NCBI GenBank assembly: GCA_040752395.1
Contig: JBFMHD010000001.1
Coordinates: forward strand, 1 to 48,348
DNA length: 48,348 nucleotides
Reading direction: 5' to 3'
DNA from: JBFMHD01 sp040752395 [NCBI: Candidatus Hydrogenedentota bacterium]
GTDB taxonomy: Bacteria > JBFMHD01
The notes below the pieces were generated by a model. The model ran no database searches. It had not been told where the DNA came from and was given only the letters and a program-made list of their open reading frames with translations. Below, in pieces: positions 1 through 7,280 of this stretch (its first letter is position 1; each line of letters opens with the position of its first letter). A program made the translations under genes and the position numbers.

Positions 1-47
1 CCATAGCAAACGCGATATATCATCCGGTAGAGGTTCGATTACGTAGA

Positions 48-66
48 GCTCCGTTCACGCCGGAGC
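48..66. repeat. GC-rich hairpin at window start
   Basis: GCTCCG (48-53) pairs with CGGAGC (61-66) across a 7-base loop and is followed by GGGTTTT. It could be the terminator of a gene left of the window or a diverged relative of the GAGCGC hairpin found in the dispersed repeat. I see no gene in bases 1-223. Confidence 0.4.
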
Positions 67-89
67 GGGTTTTGAATGCTATTAGCAAC

Positions 90-221
90 AAAAATTCAAA
101 GCGGTCGTCATGAGCGCAGGTTGCGCTCTACACAAAGGATGAAAAACAGGTTTTTCCCTTACTTTTAACTTTTAACTTTCTAGCTGATATTATTAGAGTT
201 ACAACGTTTTTCAGAGGAGAT
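90..221 (+). repeat. Dispersed composite repeat, copy R1
   Basis: This copy holds the family hairpin GAGCGCA-GGT-TGCGCTC (112-128), then CTCTACACAAAGG and GATGAAAAACAGG, then a pyrimidine-rich stretch, and ends with the promoter/RBS unit at 185-219. Its left part, AAAATTCAAAGCGGTCGTC, resembles a decayed version of the left end in the other copies. It lacks the GACTC and CTCCAGCCGG modules. The right end touches the start codon of the HDOD gene at 224. Confidence 0.75.
185..219 (+). promoter_or_regulatory. Repeat-borne extended -10 promoter and RBS of the HDOD gene
   Basis: TGATATTAT (185-193) matches the extended -10 pattern TGnTATAAT with one change. AGAGGAG (213-219) is a strong Shine-Dalgarno four bases before the ATG at 224. 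The 19 intervening bases include GTTACAACG and TTTTTC, as in four other places in this window. No good -35 is visible, as expected for an extended -10 promoter. The RBS reading is strong; the promoter reading is inferred. Confidence 0.6.
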
Positions 222-223
222 AA

Positions 224-1096
224 ATGGTTGATATAAAAGAGAATTTAAATAATTTAATCGATACTATTAAAGAGCTACCCTCTCTACCTATTATTGTAAC
301 TCAGCTTATCCAGACAATAAATAATGAAAAGAGTAGCGCTATAGATGTAGCAAAGATTATAAGCAATGACCAGGCTGTAACTTCAAAAATATTGAGGCTT
401 GTAAATTCAGCATATTTTGGGTTCCAAAAAAAGATTACAACGGTTCAGCATGCGATCTCGATTCTTGGATTTGATACTATACGTTCAATAGCATTGAGTC
501 TTTCGGTATTTGAGGATATAAAGGGTGATCTTGGGTTGTTTAATAAAGAAAGTTTCTGGGCGCATTCAATCGGCACAGCGGTTTCTTCAAGGGAACTTGC
601 AAAAATAATAAATATGGAGGATTTAAGTGGCACGGCTTTTGTATGCGGACTTTTACACGATATTGGCAAATTGATTGAGTTTAAATATTTTATAAATGAT
701 TTTAATAATGTCGTACGTCTTTCCGCAGCACAAAATATATGTTTTTATGAAGCGGAGATGCAAATATTTAGAATATCTCATACTGAGATAGGTTACAAAT
801 TAGGAACAAAATGGGATTTTCCGGATGAGATTTGTATCCCTATATTACATCATCATACCTTCACAGATAAGTTTAATAATTATACTCATAATGAAAGAAT
901 TCTAATCGCTATAGTACATCTTGCTAACATTATAAGTAAATCAAGGAATTTTGGTTATAGCGGTTATGAAAAGATACCAGATTTGCTAAAAGAGTATTAT
1001 GAGGTATTACAGGTAAACAGACAACAGCTCGGCGTATTAATAGAACGTACAGAAGACGAATTTAACAAATCTCTGGAACTTTTAAAGATTATATGA
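224..1096 (+). CDS. HDOD domain signal-transduction protein
   Basis: This 290-residue protein has an HDOD domain over about residues 10-215. HDOD is a subfamily of the HD fold used in bacterial signalling, often linked to c-di-GMP, motility or stress. Visible are ELPSLP near residue 18, ILRLVNSAYFG (57-66) and the HD core GLLHDIGKL (H145, D146). Further histidines sit at H114, H186 and H209-H211, so a metal site may be retained, which many HDOD proteins have lost. There is no GYP motif, receiver or GGDEF domain. It is probably cytoplasmic. The start is set by the strong repeat-borne AGAGGAG. Its stop overlaps the next gene's start (ATGA), so the two are likely co-translated. The family is secure; the ligand and pathway are unknown. 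Confidence 0.88.
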   Translation: MVDIKENLNNLIDTIKELPSLPIIVTQLIQTINNEKSSAIDVAKIISNDQAVTSKILRLVNSAYFGFQKKITTVQHAISILGFDTIRSIALSLSVFEDIKGDLGLFNKESFWAHSIGTAVSSRELAKIINMEDLSGTAFVCGLLHDIGKLIEFKYFINDFNNVVRLSAAQNICFYEAEMQIFRISHTEIGYKLGTKWDFPDEICIPILHHHTFTDKFNNYTHNERILIAIVHLANIISKSRNFGYSGYEKIPDLLKEYYEVLQVNRQQLGVLIERTEDEFNKSLELLKII

Positions 1097-2379
1097 GTTA
1101 CGACCTGCTTAAAAAACATATTGATAAATTTTATGATAAAAAGAGAAAAGACTGGAATAATCTACCCTGTGACGAAAATTTTAAATCTTTTCTTTTAGAT
1201 TGTCTTAATAAATGGGATGAATTATTTAATAATGTTTTTTTAAGAAATGAGAAATTCTTGAAAATAGCCGCTCCTTTTACAGAACATACCCTGTTTAATC
1301 CCTGCCAGTATTATATGAGATTTGATGGTTCCATAGTATTTATAGAGAATATCCTGCTTGATGATTATGGTGAACTTATCGCAGGTCACCCTTTACGTTT
1401 CCCTTATATCGATTCAATCCCAGGATGGTATTACAGCAATAATATAGAACCTGATATCTTCGGCATACCTATGAAATGCACAACACGGGTCTTCTTTAAT
1501 GGAAGAAAGGATTACCAGAAACAGACCGAAGATTGCCTGAAAATTATAAATTATCAAAGAAATAGTAAATATCCTATACTCCCGCTTTATTTCCATAATC
1601 AGAAGGTCAATGACCAAAATTTAAGGATTACTCAAACCCCGATATTTCGTAGAGAAAATTTTATCGTATATTTCCCTGTAAGAAGGGCTCTTGATTATAT
1701 GTATAATATTATAAAATTTGAGCCTGTTGTGAAAGGAACAGAGTGGTTACTTTCAAAAAGTCATACCTATCCATTTAGCAAGTTCGAGGCTTTAGAATAT
1801 GATTCACTTGGTGTTACAGGTTCTTCATCTTTTGGCGATACGAATGATAAAGAAGATTTTGATGTAATGTTTCTTGATAGTTTAGAAAATCTCCAAAAAT
1901 TCAGAGATTTCATTAACGAGGCCGTAAAAAATGATTTATTTACCTTTGTCTCAAAGAACAGGGGGTTACGCGTAAAACTTAATGAGATAAAGATTGAATG
2001 TAATAATAATCAACCCCTTATACTCTGCACTTTTCTGAATTTAAACAATATAAGAGACGATATTTTATATAGAAGCAGATTCAACATTCTTGGTAAAATC
2101 GATTATTTTGAAGCTCGTGTTCAAGATGACTCGGAAAATATGATAAACCCGCCAAGAATAAAGATAGCGGATTTTAGAAATGTGCAGAATAGAGATAGCC
2201 TGATTCTTGAAGATAATATGTTATTAATAGCGATGACAGGCACTGCAAGAGGATTATATTACAAAGATATGTATATAAGTGTAAAAGACTCGATAGTTGT
2301 AGAATTCAAACCAGAAAATGCCGATCCTTTTAGAGCTATCGTTTCTATAGGCTGGTACGATATAGAGATTCTAAATTAA
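1093..2379 (+). CDS. Unrecognised protein with nucleotidyltransferase-like signature
   Basis: I do not recognise this 428-residue soluble protein by name. In its C-terminal half GSSSFG (243-248) is followed by DFD (255-257), and an acidic strand IKIEC (E302) comes later. That is the pattern of polymerase-beta-type nucleotidyltransferases, which use a GS motif and three carboxylates. The N-terminal ~230 residues are rich in aromatic residues and carry no motif I know. It may belong to the little-studied predicted nucleotidyltransferases first noted in archaea (COG1665-like), but this is from memory and needs a profile search. The ATGA overlap with the HDOD gene implies a shared function, such as making or sensing a nucleotide or modifying RNA. 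Confidence is high that it is a gene, moderate for the fold and low for the substrate. Confidence 0.7.
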   Translation: MSYDLLKKHIDKFYDKKRKDWNNLPCDENFKSFLLDCLNKWDELFNNVFLRNEKFLKIAAPFTEHTLFNPCQYYMRFDGSIVFIENILLDDYGELIAGHPLRFPYIDSIPGWYYSNNIEPDIFGIPMKCTTRVFFNGRKDYQKQTEDCLKIINYQRNSKYPILPLYFHNQKVNDQNLRITQTPIFRRENFIVYFPVRRALDYMYNIIKFEPVVKGTEWLLSKSHTYPFSKFEALEYDSLGVTGSSSFGDTNDKEDFDVMFLDSLENLQKFRDFINEAVKNDLFTFVSKNRGLRVKLNEIKIECNNNQPLILCTFLNLNNIRDDILYRSRFNILGKIDYFEARVQDDSENMINPPRIKIADFRNVQNRDSLILEDNMLLIAMTGTARGLYYKDMYISVKDSIVVEFKPENADPFRAIVSIGWYDIEILN

Positions 2380-2417
2380 CGTAATTCCTCATAATTATTC
2401 GGCCTTATATTTTTTGT

Positions 2418-3869
2418 TTATTCTTCGAAGTGTTTGGCTTTGTCAACAAATATAGATTTCTTTAATAAATAGAAGATTTGACGTAAGGTTAATTTATGTG
2501 GATAGATTTTTGTCTTAATAAGATAAATTTTTGTTAATAAATAAGCATAAAAGAATAGCTTGTTTACTGGTAGATAAATAAGAAATTTATAGCAGATACT
2601 TTTTAACCACGGCTGCCAGACTATAACAGTCCCTAATAATGACAGATTCTGCTGTATATCTTTTTGTTTTTCAGTAAAGCAACTTAATGGTGAACGGGTC
2701 TGATATGAAAAATGTAGTTTGGTATAATCACCTTCAAAATACCCCTTCTCTTTACAATACTCGCCAAGCTCAGTTTTAGGATATGGGTATAGCACAGGGA
2801 ATTCTGCAAATGTTACCTTACATTCTACATTCAAATCTATGGTTTGTTTATCATCCTTAATTGAACTATAAGGTAACCCCAGTATACTATTACAAAAGGT
2901 TTTAATATTATATTTTTCACATAGTCTGAACGCATTTTTAATCTGTTCATCAGTCATATTTCTTTTTAGAAGGTCGTTTCGTAGATGTGGCGTTCCTGAT
3001 TCTATCGACATATTGATTGAATAACAGCCAGCTATCTTCAAAAGTTTAATTATATCTTCATTTAATATATCGCATCGTGAAGCACAATGAAATGGGATTT
3101 TGACTCTCGCTTGATATTCTTTACAAAATTTTTCAAGCCATACATCATTAGGAAAAGTAAATATATCATCATAAAATTTAATCAGATGTATAGGGTATTT
3201 TGCTTTGACTGAGAGAATCTGTTCTATCGCATACTCAACACTTGTTCTTCGAACAGGTTTCATTTGAAAATTATAGAGTTTTCTGTATGAGTGATTGAAA
3301 CAATACGTACAGGGATACGGACATCCCCGGGAAAACATAAAACTTTTAACCGGGAACCAGCTCATCTCAGTATTTTTATAAAAAATGTCTCTATCTGGGA
3401 AGGGGAGTGAATCGAGGTCTTCAATTAAGGGGCGCAATTTATTGATACCCTTTTCTGTAACAATATTATCAAGAGATGAAAAATCTCTCCCATTGGCAAT
3501 ACAATCAAGAAATTCGTTAAAAAAATTATCTCCCTCGGCCCGACAAAAAGCACTCATATTACTTTTATTAAAATCTTCAGGAAAAAAGGTAGGATGAGCA
3601 CCACCAAGAATAGAAACTATATTAAAATGTTTGTTAACTAATTTTTGAAACTCAAAATAAAACTTATGTTCACCTGTGGATGCGCTGTAGCACAGGATGT
3701 CGGGTTTGAGCTTTTTAATCTTATCTAAGACATTCTCACGTGTAAGGATACCAAGATATGTTGAATGTCCCTTTTTCTTTGCTATGGCTGATAATTGCAT
3801 TATCCCTTGCGGGTCAATAAAATCAATATGATTCACAATAAATAAAATGTTCAGCTTATCTATCATCAT
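2418..3869 (-). CDS. B12-binding-like/radical SAM protein
   Basis: An N-terminal Rossmann-like region (about residues 1-120) resembles the cobalamin-binding domain of B12-radical SAM enzymes. The diagnostic DxHxxG is not evident, so B12 may not be bound. The radical SAM core carries CPYPCTYC, with the 4Fe-4S ligands at C183, C187 and C190. Later segments such as SINMSIESGTPHLRNDLLKR and FCNSILGLPY are typical of this class. Enzymes of this architecture act in lipid, tetrapyrrole and natural-product chemistry; the substrate here is unknown. The open frame extends to a TTG at 3899, but that extension lies inside the first tandem-repeat copy. I prefer the ATG at 3869 (483 residues), although no clear Shine-Dalgarno precedes it. 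It converges with the upstream plus-strand pair across 38 bases. Confidence 0.85.
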   Translation of the reverse strand: MMIDKLNILFIVNHIDFIDPQGIMQLSAIAKKKGHSTYLGILTRENVLDKIKKLKPDILCYSASTGEHKFYFEFQKLVNKHFNIVSILGGAHPTFFPEDFNKSNMSAFCRAEGDNFFNEFLDCIANGRDFSSLDNIVTEKGINKLRPLIEDLDSLPFPDRDIFYKNTEMSWFPVKSFMFSRGCPYPCTYCFNHSYRKLYNFQMKPVRRTSVEYAIEQILSVKAKYPIHLIKFYDDIFTFPNDVWLEKFCKEYQARVKIPFHCASRCDILNEDIIKLLKIAGCYSINMSIESGTPHLRNDLLKRNMTDEQIKNAFRLCEKYNIKTFCNSILGLPYSSIKDDKQTIDLNVECKVTFAEFPVLYPYPKTELGEYCKEKGYFEGDYTKLHFSYQTRSPLSCFTEKQKDIQQNLSLLGTVIVWQPWLKSICYKFLIYLPVNKLFFYAYLLTKIYLIKTKIYPHKLTLRQIFYLLKKSIFVDKAKHFEE

Positions 3870-3884
3870 TACTAATGAGGCAGT

Positions 3885-4182
3885 GAGGCAGTGCCTCAAG
3901 CCACTCTACCGTTTGATAACTGCTATGCCATATAGAAGCAGCAAATTATCTCCGTAAGAAGCGTAATTTTGTTGACAAAGAGACGGATGAGGCAGTGCCT
4001 CAACCCATTCTACCATCAGCTAGCTGCTATGCCATACTGAAAGAGCGAATTCTCCACGAAAAAAAGCGAAAAATTCTTTACAAAGAGACGGATGAGGCAG
4101 TGCCTCAAGCCACTCTGCCATTATATGGCTGATATTCCATAATATGTCAGCAAATTATCTATGCAAAAAGCGTAGATAATTT
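3885..4182. repeat. Three tandem copies of a ~105-bp structured repeat
   Basis: The perfect palindrome GAGGCAGTGCCTC recurs at 3885-3897, 3989-4001 and 4094-4106 (periods 104 and 105). Each copy continues with a diverged but alignable body containing CTGCTATGCCATA-like and AAATTATCT...AGCGTA segments; copies one and two end with CAAAGAGACGGAT. A second stem exists in every copy: AAATTA/TAATTT (3943-3948/3964-3969), GAATT/AATTC (4047-4051/4072-4076) and a 10-bp version (4152-4161/4173-4182). The paired change between copies one and two keeps pairing. The array lies just upstream of the radical SAM gene. Confidence 0.85.
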
Positions 4183-4277
4183 AAATATATTATTTATATA
4201 GAGAGTTTAATAATAACCCATATTTCTAAAAAGTAAAGAATTATTATAAATCCCCCATTCAATAAAAATAACCCTAC

Positions 4278-4520
4278 CGTCTCTCCTCTGAAAAACGCTG
4301 TAACTCTAATAATTCGGGGTACAGGCTACGGGCTACGGACTACAGCCGGCTGGAGACAAAAGCCCAAAAGCCTGCTGATAAGTCTTGAGTCATGAGTCCT
4401 GTTTTGACTCACGACTCACGACTCTTTTTATATCATCCTTAGTTTTTCATATATTGTGTAGAGCGCAAACCGCGCTCATGTTTGACTCCTTTGAAAAACT
4501 TCGCGACCCTAATAATTTTA
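4278..4520 (-). repeat. Dispersed composite repeat, copy R2 (full)
   Basis: Read on the minus strand, this copy runs: a left promoter/RBS-like unit (ATTATTAGGGTCGCGAAG then TTTTTCAAAGGAG); the GAGCGC hairpin; CTCTACACAATATATGAAAAAC; GAGTCGTGAGTC direct repeats; the CTCCAGCCGGCTGTAGTCCG block; then the right unit ATTATTAGAGTTACAGCG and TTTTTCAGAGGAG (4281-4311). The two end units are the same length and align position by position. No gene begins directly after the right end; the tandem array and radical SAM gene lie about 100-400 bases further on. With the tandem array, and unassigned bases 4183-4277 and 4521-4644, it fills the 0.7-kb gap between the radical SAM and HEPN genes. Confidence 0.85.
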
Positions 4521-4644
4521 CGAAGTAAGAAGTATCAGAAAAATGCGGCATGCTGAAATCTGTGGTCAACAGCCAGAATTTCGCTATTTTTATAGCTGGA
4601 TTGTGAATTTATAAATCTTGACTGGAATTTATTGCCAAGGGGTG

Positions 4645-5052
4645 TTATAATCCTATAAAACCTTGATTTTTTAGTTTATTCAATACAAAAACTTTAACTT
4701 TTTCAGCGATTTCAATCGCCTGTCTGCTCTCATCTAAAGATGGAAATAATATCTCCGACGGATACCGTAATTCAATAGCATATTCAGTCAGTCTGTCAGC
4801 TTTTATTTGATACAGATTATTAAAATCGGGTTCGATAGCTGTACATAGTTCTATCAATTCAGTAATATCATGCGTTTTTCTTATCTCCTTTTTATTGAAA
4901 ATAATAAAAGCTTTTAAATATTTTTCCACACATTGTTGCATATGAAAACACACTGCATCTGTTGCAGGTGATACTGTGGCAAACTCATCTTTGCCAGTTT
5001 TTAAGTCACTTTCTGCTTTCATAATCCAGTATTGTGTACCACGGCCATTCAT
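4645..5052 (-). CDS. HEPN domain protein (partner of MNT nucleotidyltransferase)
   Basis: This 135-residue all-helical protein has the hallmarks of the HEPN family (COG2250-like): WIMKAESDLKTGKD near the start, the central helix CFHMQQCVEKYLKAFI (35-50), KTHDITEL (59-66) and RLTEYAIELRYPSE. Many HEPN proteins paired with MNT proteins are toxins that cut RNA. The RNase motif Rx4-6H is not seen here (R58 and H61 are only two residues apart), so RNase activity should not be assumed. Its ATG overlaps the MNT stop (ATGA at 5049-5052), the usual antitoxin-first order. The pair lies between two same-orientation copies of the dispersed repeat. Confidence 0.85.
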   Translation of the reverse strand: MNGRGTQYWIMKAESDLKTGKDEFATVSPATDAVCFHMQQCVEKYLKAFIIFNKKEIRKTHDITELIELCTAIEPDFNNLYQIKADRLTEYAIELRYPSEILFPSLDESRQAIEIAEKVKVFVLNKLKNQGFIGL

Positions 5053-5363
5053 ACCTGCACACCATATTTGAGAGCATAATAAGTGATAAATCCTGTATCC
5101 TCAGCTCGTTCTTCAATTTGTTTAACCGAATTGATTACAATGTCATTGGGAATCCTTAATTTTGCAAGACGTCTTTTAATTTTTAAAATAATGGACCACT
5201 TCTCATCCCTGTTAAGTTCCTTGTTTATTATTACCAAAAAGTCCCAATCACTCTTATTATCTGCTCTGCCGTTAACCTGGCTCCCAAAAAGATAAATTTT
5301 AACAGGTTCAATCCCCTCTCTTTTAAACTCCTCTCTAATTATTTCAATTGCTGTTTCTTTCAT
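5049..5363 (-). CDS. Minimal nucleotidyltransferase (MNT), antitoxin-type
   Basis: This 104-residue protein carries the full nucleotidyltransferase signature: LFGSQVNGRA with G27 and S28, ten residues, then DWD (D39, D41), and a third acidic residue in NDIVI (D74). MNT proteins paired with HEPN proteins often act as antitoxins, some by adding AMP to the toxin; the active-site residues are intact here. It is the first gene of a two-gene unit and overlaps the HEPN gene by four bases. No Shine-Dalgarno is evident before the ATG. The promoter candidate just upstream would give an almost leaderless mRNA. Confidence 0.88.
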   Translation of the reverse strand: MKETAIEIIREEFKREGIEPVKIYLFGSQVNGRADNKSDWDFLVIINKELNRDEKWSIILKIKRRLAKLRIPNDIVINSVKQIEERAEDTGFITYYALKYGVQV

Positions 5364-5374
5364 ATATCAATCAC

Positions 5375-5401
5375 ATTATAATATTTTTTCTTAATTGTCA
5401 A
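5375..5401 (-). promoter_or_regulatory. Candidate promoter of the MNT-HEPN pair
   Basis: On the minus strand a perfect TTGACA (5396-5401) and a perfect TATAAT (5375-5380) are separated by 15 bases, slightly short of the usual 17. Transcription would begin only a few bases before the ATG at 5363. This fits the absence of a Shine-Dalgarno and suggests near-leaderless translation. Confidence 0.5.
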
Positions 5402-5433
5402 TTTAAAATGGTTTTTAATATAAATTCCCAATC

Positions 5434-5612
5434 CACCCCTGAAAAACATTGTAACTCAAATAATTCGGGCTACAGGCTACAGGCTACGGACTACAGCCGG
5501 CTGGAGACAAAAGCCCGGAGCCTGAAGCCAACATATCATCCTTAGTTTTTCATATATTGTGTAGAGCGCAACTCGCGATTATGTTGACTCCTCTTGAAAA
5601 AGTTTGGAGTTC
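5434..5612 (-). repeat. Dispersed composite repeat, copy R3
   Basis: Same orientation as R2. On the minus strand it runs from ACTTTTTCAAGAGGAGTC, through a decayed hairpin (ATCGCGAGTTGCGCTCTACAC) and ATATATGAAAAACTAAGG, to the CTCCAGCCGGCTGTAGTCCG block, then GCCTGTAGCC repeats, and ends at GAATTATTTGAGTTACAATG and TTTTTCAGGGGTG. The GACTC direct repeats are missing and the terminal SD-like motif is degraded. It lies 70 bases upstream of the MNT gene. Bases 5613-5630 separate it from the GH13 gene end. Confidence 0.8.
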
Positions 5613-5630
5613 GGAGCGAGGAGAGTATAA

Positions 5631-6881
5631 TTAAGAAACTATAAATAAATGATAAGCCTCAGGCTTTAATACAATATTGTTTTCAACAATAAGAGGGTTG
5701 TTAAATGGGTCGTAAGCCTTATTAAAATATCTCATAATGGTTTTCAGTTTTTTAATAGGTACATTAAAAATGTCTTTTTTTGAACGGTTAATAATAAACA
5801 TAGCTTCCTGATCACCAAGTTTTTTAATTAAACAGAGAACCTCAAGGAATTCATATTGCTCGATTTCTACTTCATTCATAAAAATTTTGTTGTTTTCTTT
5901 CAAGTTGTTTACTTTTTTTATAAAATCTACAAGATAAAAACGAGTGGGTTCTCTATCTCCGGGCATCTGATACAAGACATTACATCGTTTTTTAAATCCA
6001 TACTCAAACCCTGAAGTAATCATTATCCCTTCTGCTATGAATGCTGAAAAAATATATCTCATTTTAACCAGATCAGTCCTGTCTTTTAATTCTGTCATCA
6101 GTCTTTCAGTATCATGATTTTCAGGGAAAGCCACAGAATGAGCAAGTCCGACAAACTTATTATGTTGTGGGATGCACCACTTTGCTTCAAAATCCCACCA
6201 TTTACTGCTCTCCATAACATAGTCAAACCCGCTTTTACATAAAACCATAACTTCGTCAAACTCACAACCCAGGCTCTCAGCCCAGAATATAGCTTTGTTA
6301 TCTATTTTTTTGACCTTATCAATGAGATATAACCAGAATTCTTGTGGTATCTGATAAGCAGCATCGCATCTGAACCCCTGTATCCCAAGCTCAATAAACC
6401 ATTTTACTAAATTAAAGATATATTCCCAGAGTTCTTCTTTGTTTCCCTCCTGTCGATAATCAAGTTCAGCTAAATCACCCCATTCAACCCAGCCCTCTCC
6501 ATCTTTTGCACGCGGATGTTTTATCTTACCGGATTCATCTTTTTTATACCACTCTTTATGCTCTTTGACAATGTGTGCATCAATAGCAGTGTGGTTAATT
6601 ACAAGATCAACCATTACCTGTAAGCCATTCTTGTTACAGAACTCTACCCATTCCTTTAAACTTCTATAAGATTCCTCTTTGTTTCTTTTACCAAAAAATA
6701 GAGGATTAAATAAATAATAGTCTTTTGGTGCGTACAAACTACCTGAAAACCCTGGATAATGAATCGGGTTTATATAGACCCAGTTAAATCCCATCAGAGC
6801 AGCTCTTAATGCAGGCGTGTACCAGTTATTTATATCGCCATACAATCTCTGAAACAGGTTATAGACAAAAAATTTTTTCAT
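5631..6881 (-). CDS. GH13 alpha-amylase family enzyme, GlgE-like catalytic core
   Basis: A (beta/alpha)8 GH13 enzyme acting on alpha-glucans. All four conserved regions are present, numbered from the chosen ATG: DLVINH (92-97), GFRCDAAY with the nucleophile D173, WAES with the acid/base E202, and PENHDT with the transition-state stabiliser D257. The wording of region II (IQGFRCDAAYQIPQEFW) recalls maltosyltransferases of the GlgE type. At about 416 residues, however, it lacks the large N-terminal domain of GlgE, so hydrolase and transferase activity are both open. There is no signal peptide, so it is probably cytoplasmic and concerned with storage glucan or maltodextrin. The frame extends to a GTG at 6896, but the ATG at 6881 follows AAAGGTGG about 11 bases upstream. 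No other glycogen gene is nearby. Confidence 0.85.
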   Translation of the reverse strand: MKKFFVYNLFQRLYGDINNWYTPALRAALMGFNWVYINPIHYPGFSGSLYAPKDYYLFNPLFFGKRNKEESYRSLKEWVEFCNKNGLQVMVDLVINHTAIDAHIVKEHKEWYKKDESGKIKHPRAKDGEGWVEWGDLAELDYRQEGNKEELWEYIFNLVKWFIELGIQGFRCDAAYQIPQEFWLYLIDKVKKIDNKAIFWAESLGCEFDEVMVLCKSGFDYVMESSKWWDFEAKWCIPQHNKFVGLAHSVAFPENHDTERLMTELKDRTDLVKMRYIFSAFIAEGIMITSGFEYGFKKRCNVLYQMPGDREPTRFYLVDFIKKVNNLKENNKIFMNEVEIEQYEFLEVLCLIKKLGDQEAMFIINRSKKDIFNVPIKKLKTIMRYFNKAYDPFNNPLIVENNIVLKPEAYHLFIVS

Positions 6882-6999
6882 AAAAAACAGAACCACCTTT
6901 TTTATATATTATCTTTTTTTATTATAATTACAACTAATTTTTTTCTTGCTTAAATTGTTATTTTAGTTAAACTCTAACCACTTAAGTATATTGTTTTAT

Positions 7000-7054
7000 C
7001 TTGCTTCTTGCTTCTACTTGATATTATTATAGTTACAACGTTTTTCAGAGGAGG
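7000..7054 (+). repeat. Dispersed repeat, right-end-only copy R4
   Basis: Only the right part is present: TTGCTTCTTGCTTCTACT, then TGATATTAT (7019-7027), GTTACAACG, TTTTTC and AGAGGAGG (7047-7054). It begins within AT-rich DNA after the divergent GH13 gene and runs directly into the NIL gene start. Confidence 0.75.
7019..7054 (+). promoter_or_regulatory. Repeat-borne extended -10 promoter and RBS of NIL-cysE
   Basis: TGATATTAT (7019-7027), 19 spacer bases, then AGAGGAGG (7047-7054), seven bases before the ATG at 7062. Spacing and sequence match the unit before the HDOD gene. The open frame continues upstream through the repeat to a TTG at 7008. The Shine-Dalgarno position argues that this extension is not translated. 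Confidence 0.6.
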
Positions 7055-7061
7055 TAGTAAA

Positions 7062-7280
7062 ATGATTAAGGTAGTATTAAAACTTTCGTTCCCTGCGAAA
7101 CTGGTAAAGAAACCAGTAATGCACACTTTAGTAAAAAAGATGGATGTAAAGCCTAATATTTTGGCGGCGAGTGTGACTCCGCGTGGCGGCAAAGTCACAC
7201 TGGAGATTACAGGCAGAAAATCCAATGTAAAAAGAGCAGTAACATATCTTAAAAAGATAGGGGTTAAAGTTTTAGAATAA
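7062..7280 (+). CDS. NIL domain protein (small ligand-sensing domain)
   Basis: This 72-residue protein consists of a single NIL domain, the ferredoxin-like fold at the C-terminus of methionine-import ATPases (MetN), where it senses substrate amino acid. Matching features are the alternating strands KVVLKLSFP and ILAASVTPRGGKVTLEITG and the final helix VKRAVTYLKKIGVKV. Free-standing NIL proteins are known next to sulfur-amino-acid genes. Its TAA is immediately followed by the GTG of cysE, with no intervening base. A role in sensing or regulating serine/cysteine/methionine metabolism is inferred from this arrangement. The start at 7062 is chosen from the SD; upstream in-frame residues are translated repeat. 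Confidence 0.75.
   Translation: MIKVVLKLSFPAKLVKKPVMHTLVKKMDVKPNILAASVTPRGGKVTLEITGRKSNVKRAVTYLKKIGVKVLE

Noticed and set aside
28-60. tRNA T-arm-like GGTTCGATTA near the window start
   Set aside because: No acceptor stem, anticodon arm or CCA end can be drawn around it.
3885-4182. CRISPR-like array
   Set aside because: The whole 105-base unit is repeated, including what would be spacers, and there are no cas genes nearby.
4262-4520. Riboswitch upstream of the radical SAM gene
   Set aside because: The sequence is the dispersed repeat, also found before unrelated genes, and no known riboswitch core motif is visible.
5631-6881. Full GlgE maltosyltransferase
   Set aside because: The catalytic wording is similar, but the protein is far shorter than GlgE and lacks its N-terminal domain and neighbouring genes.
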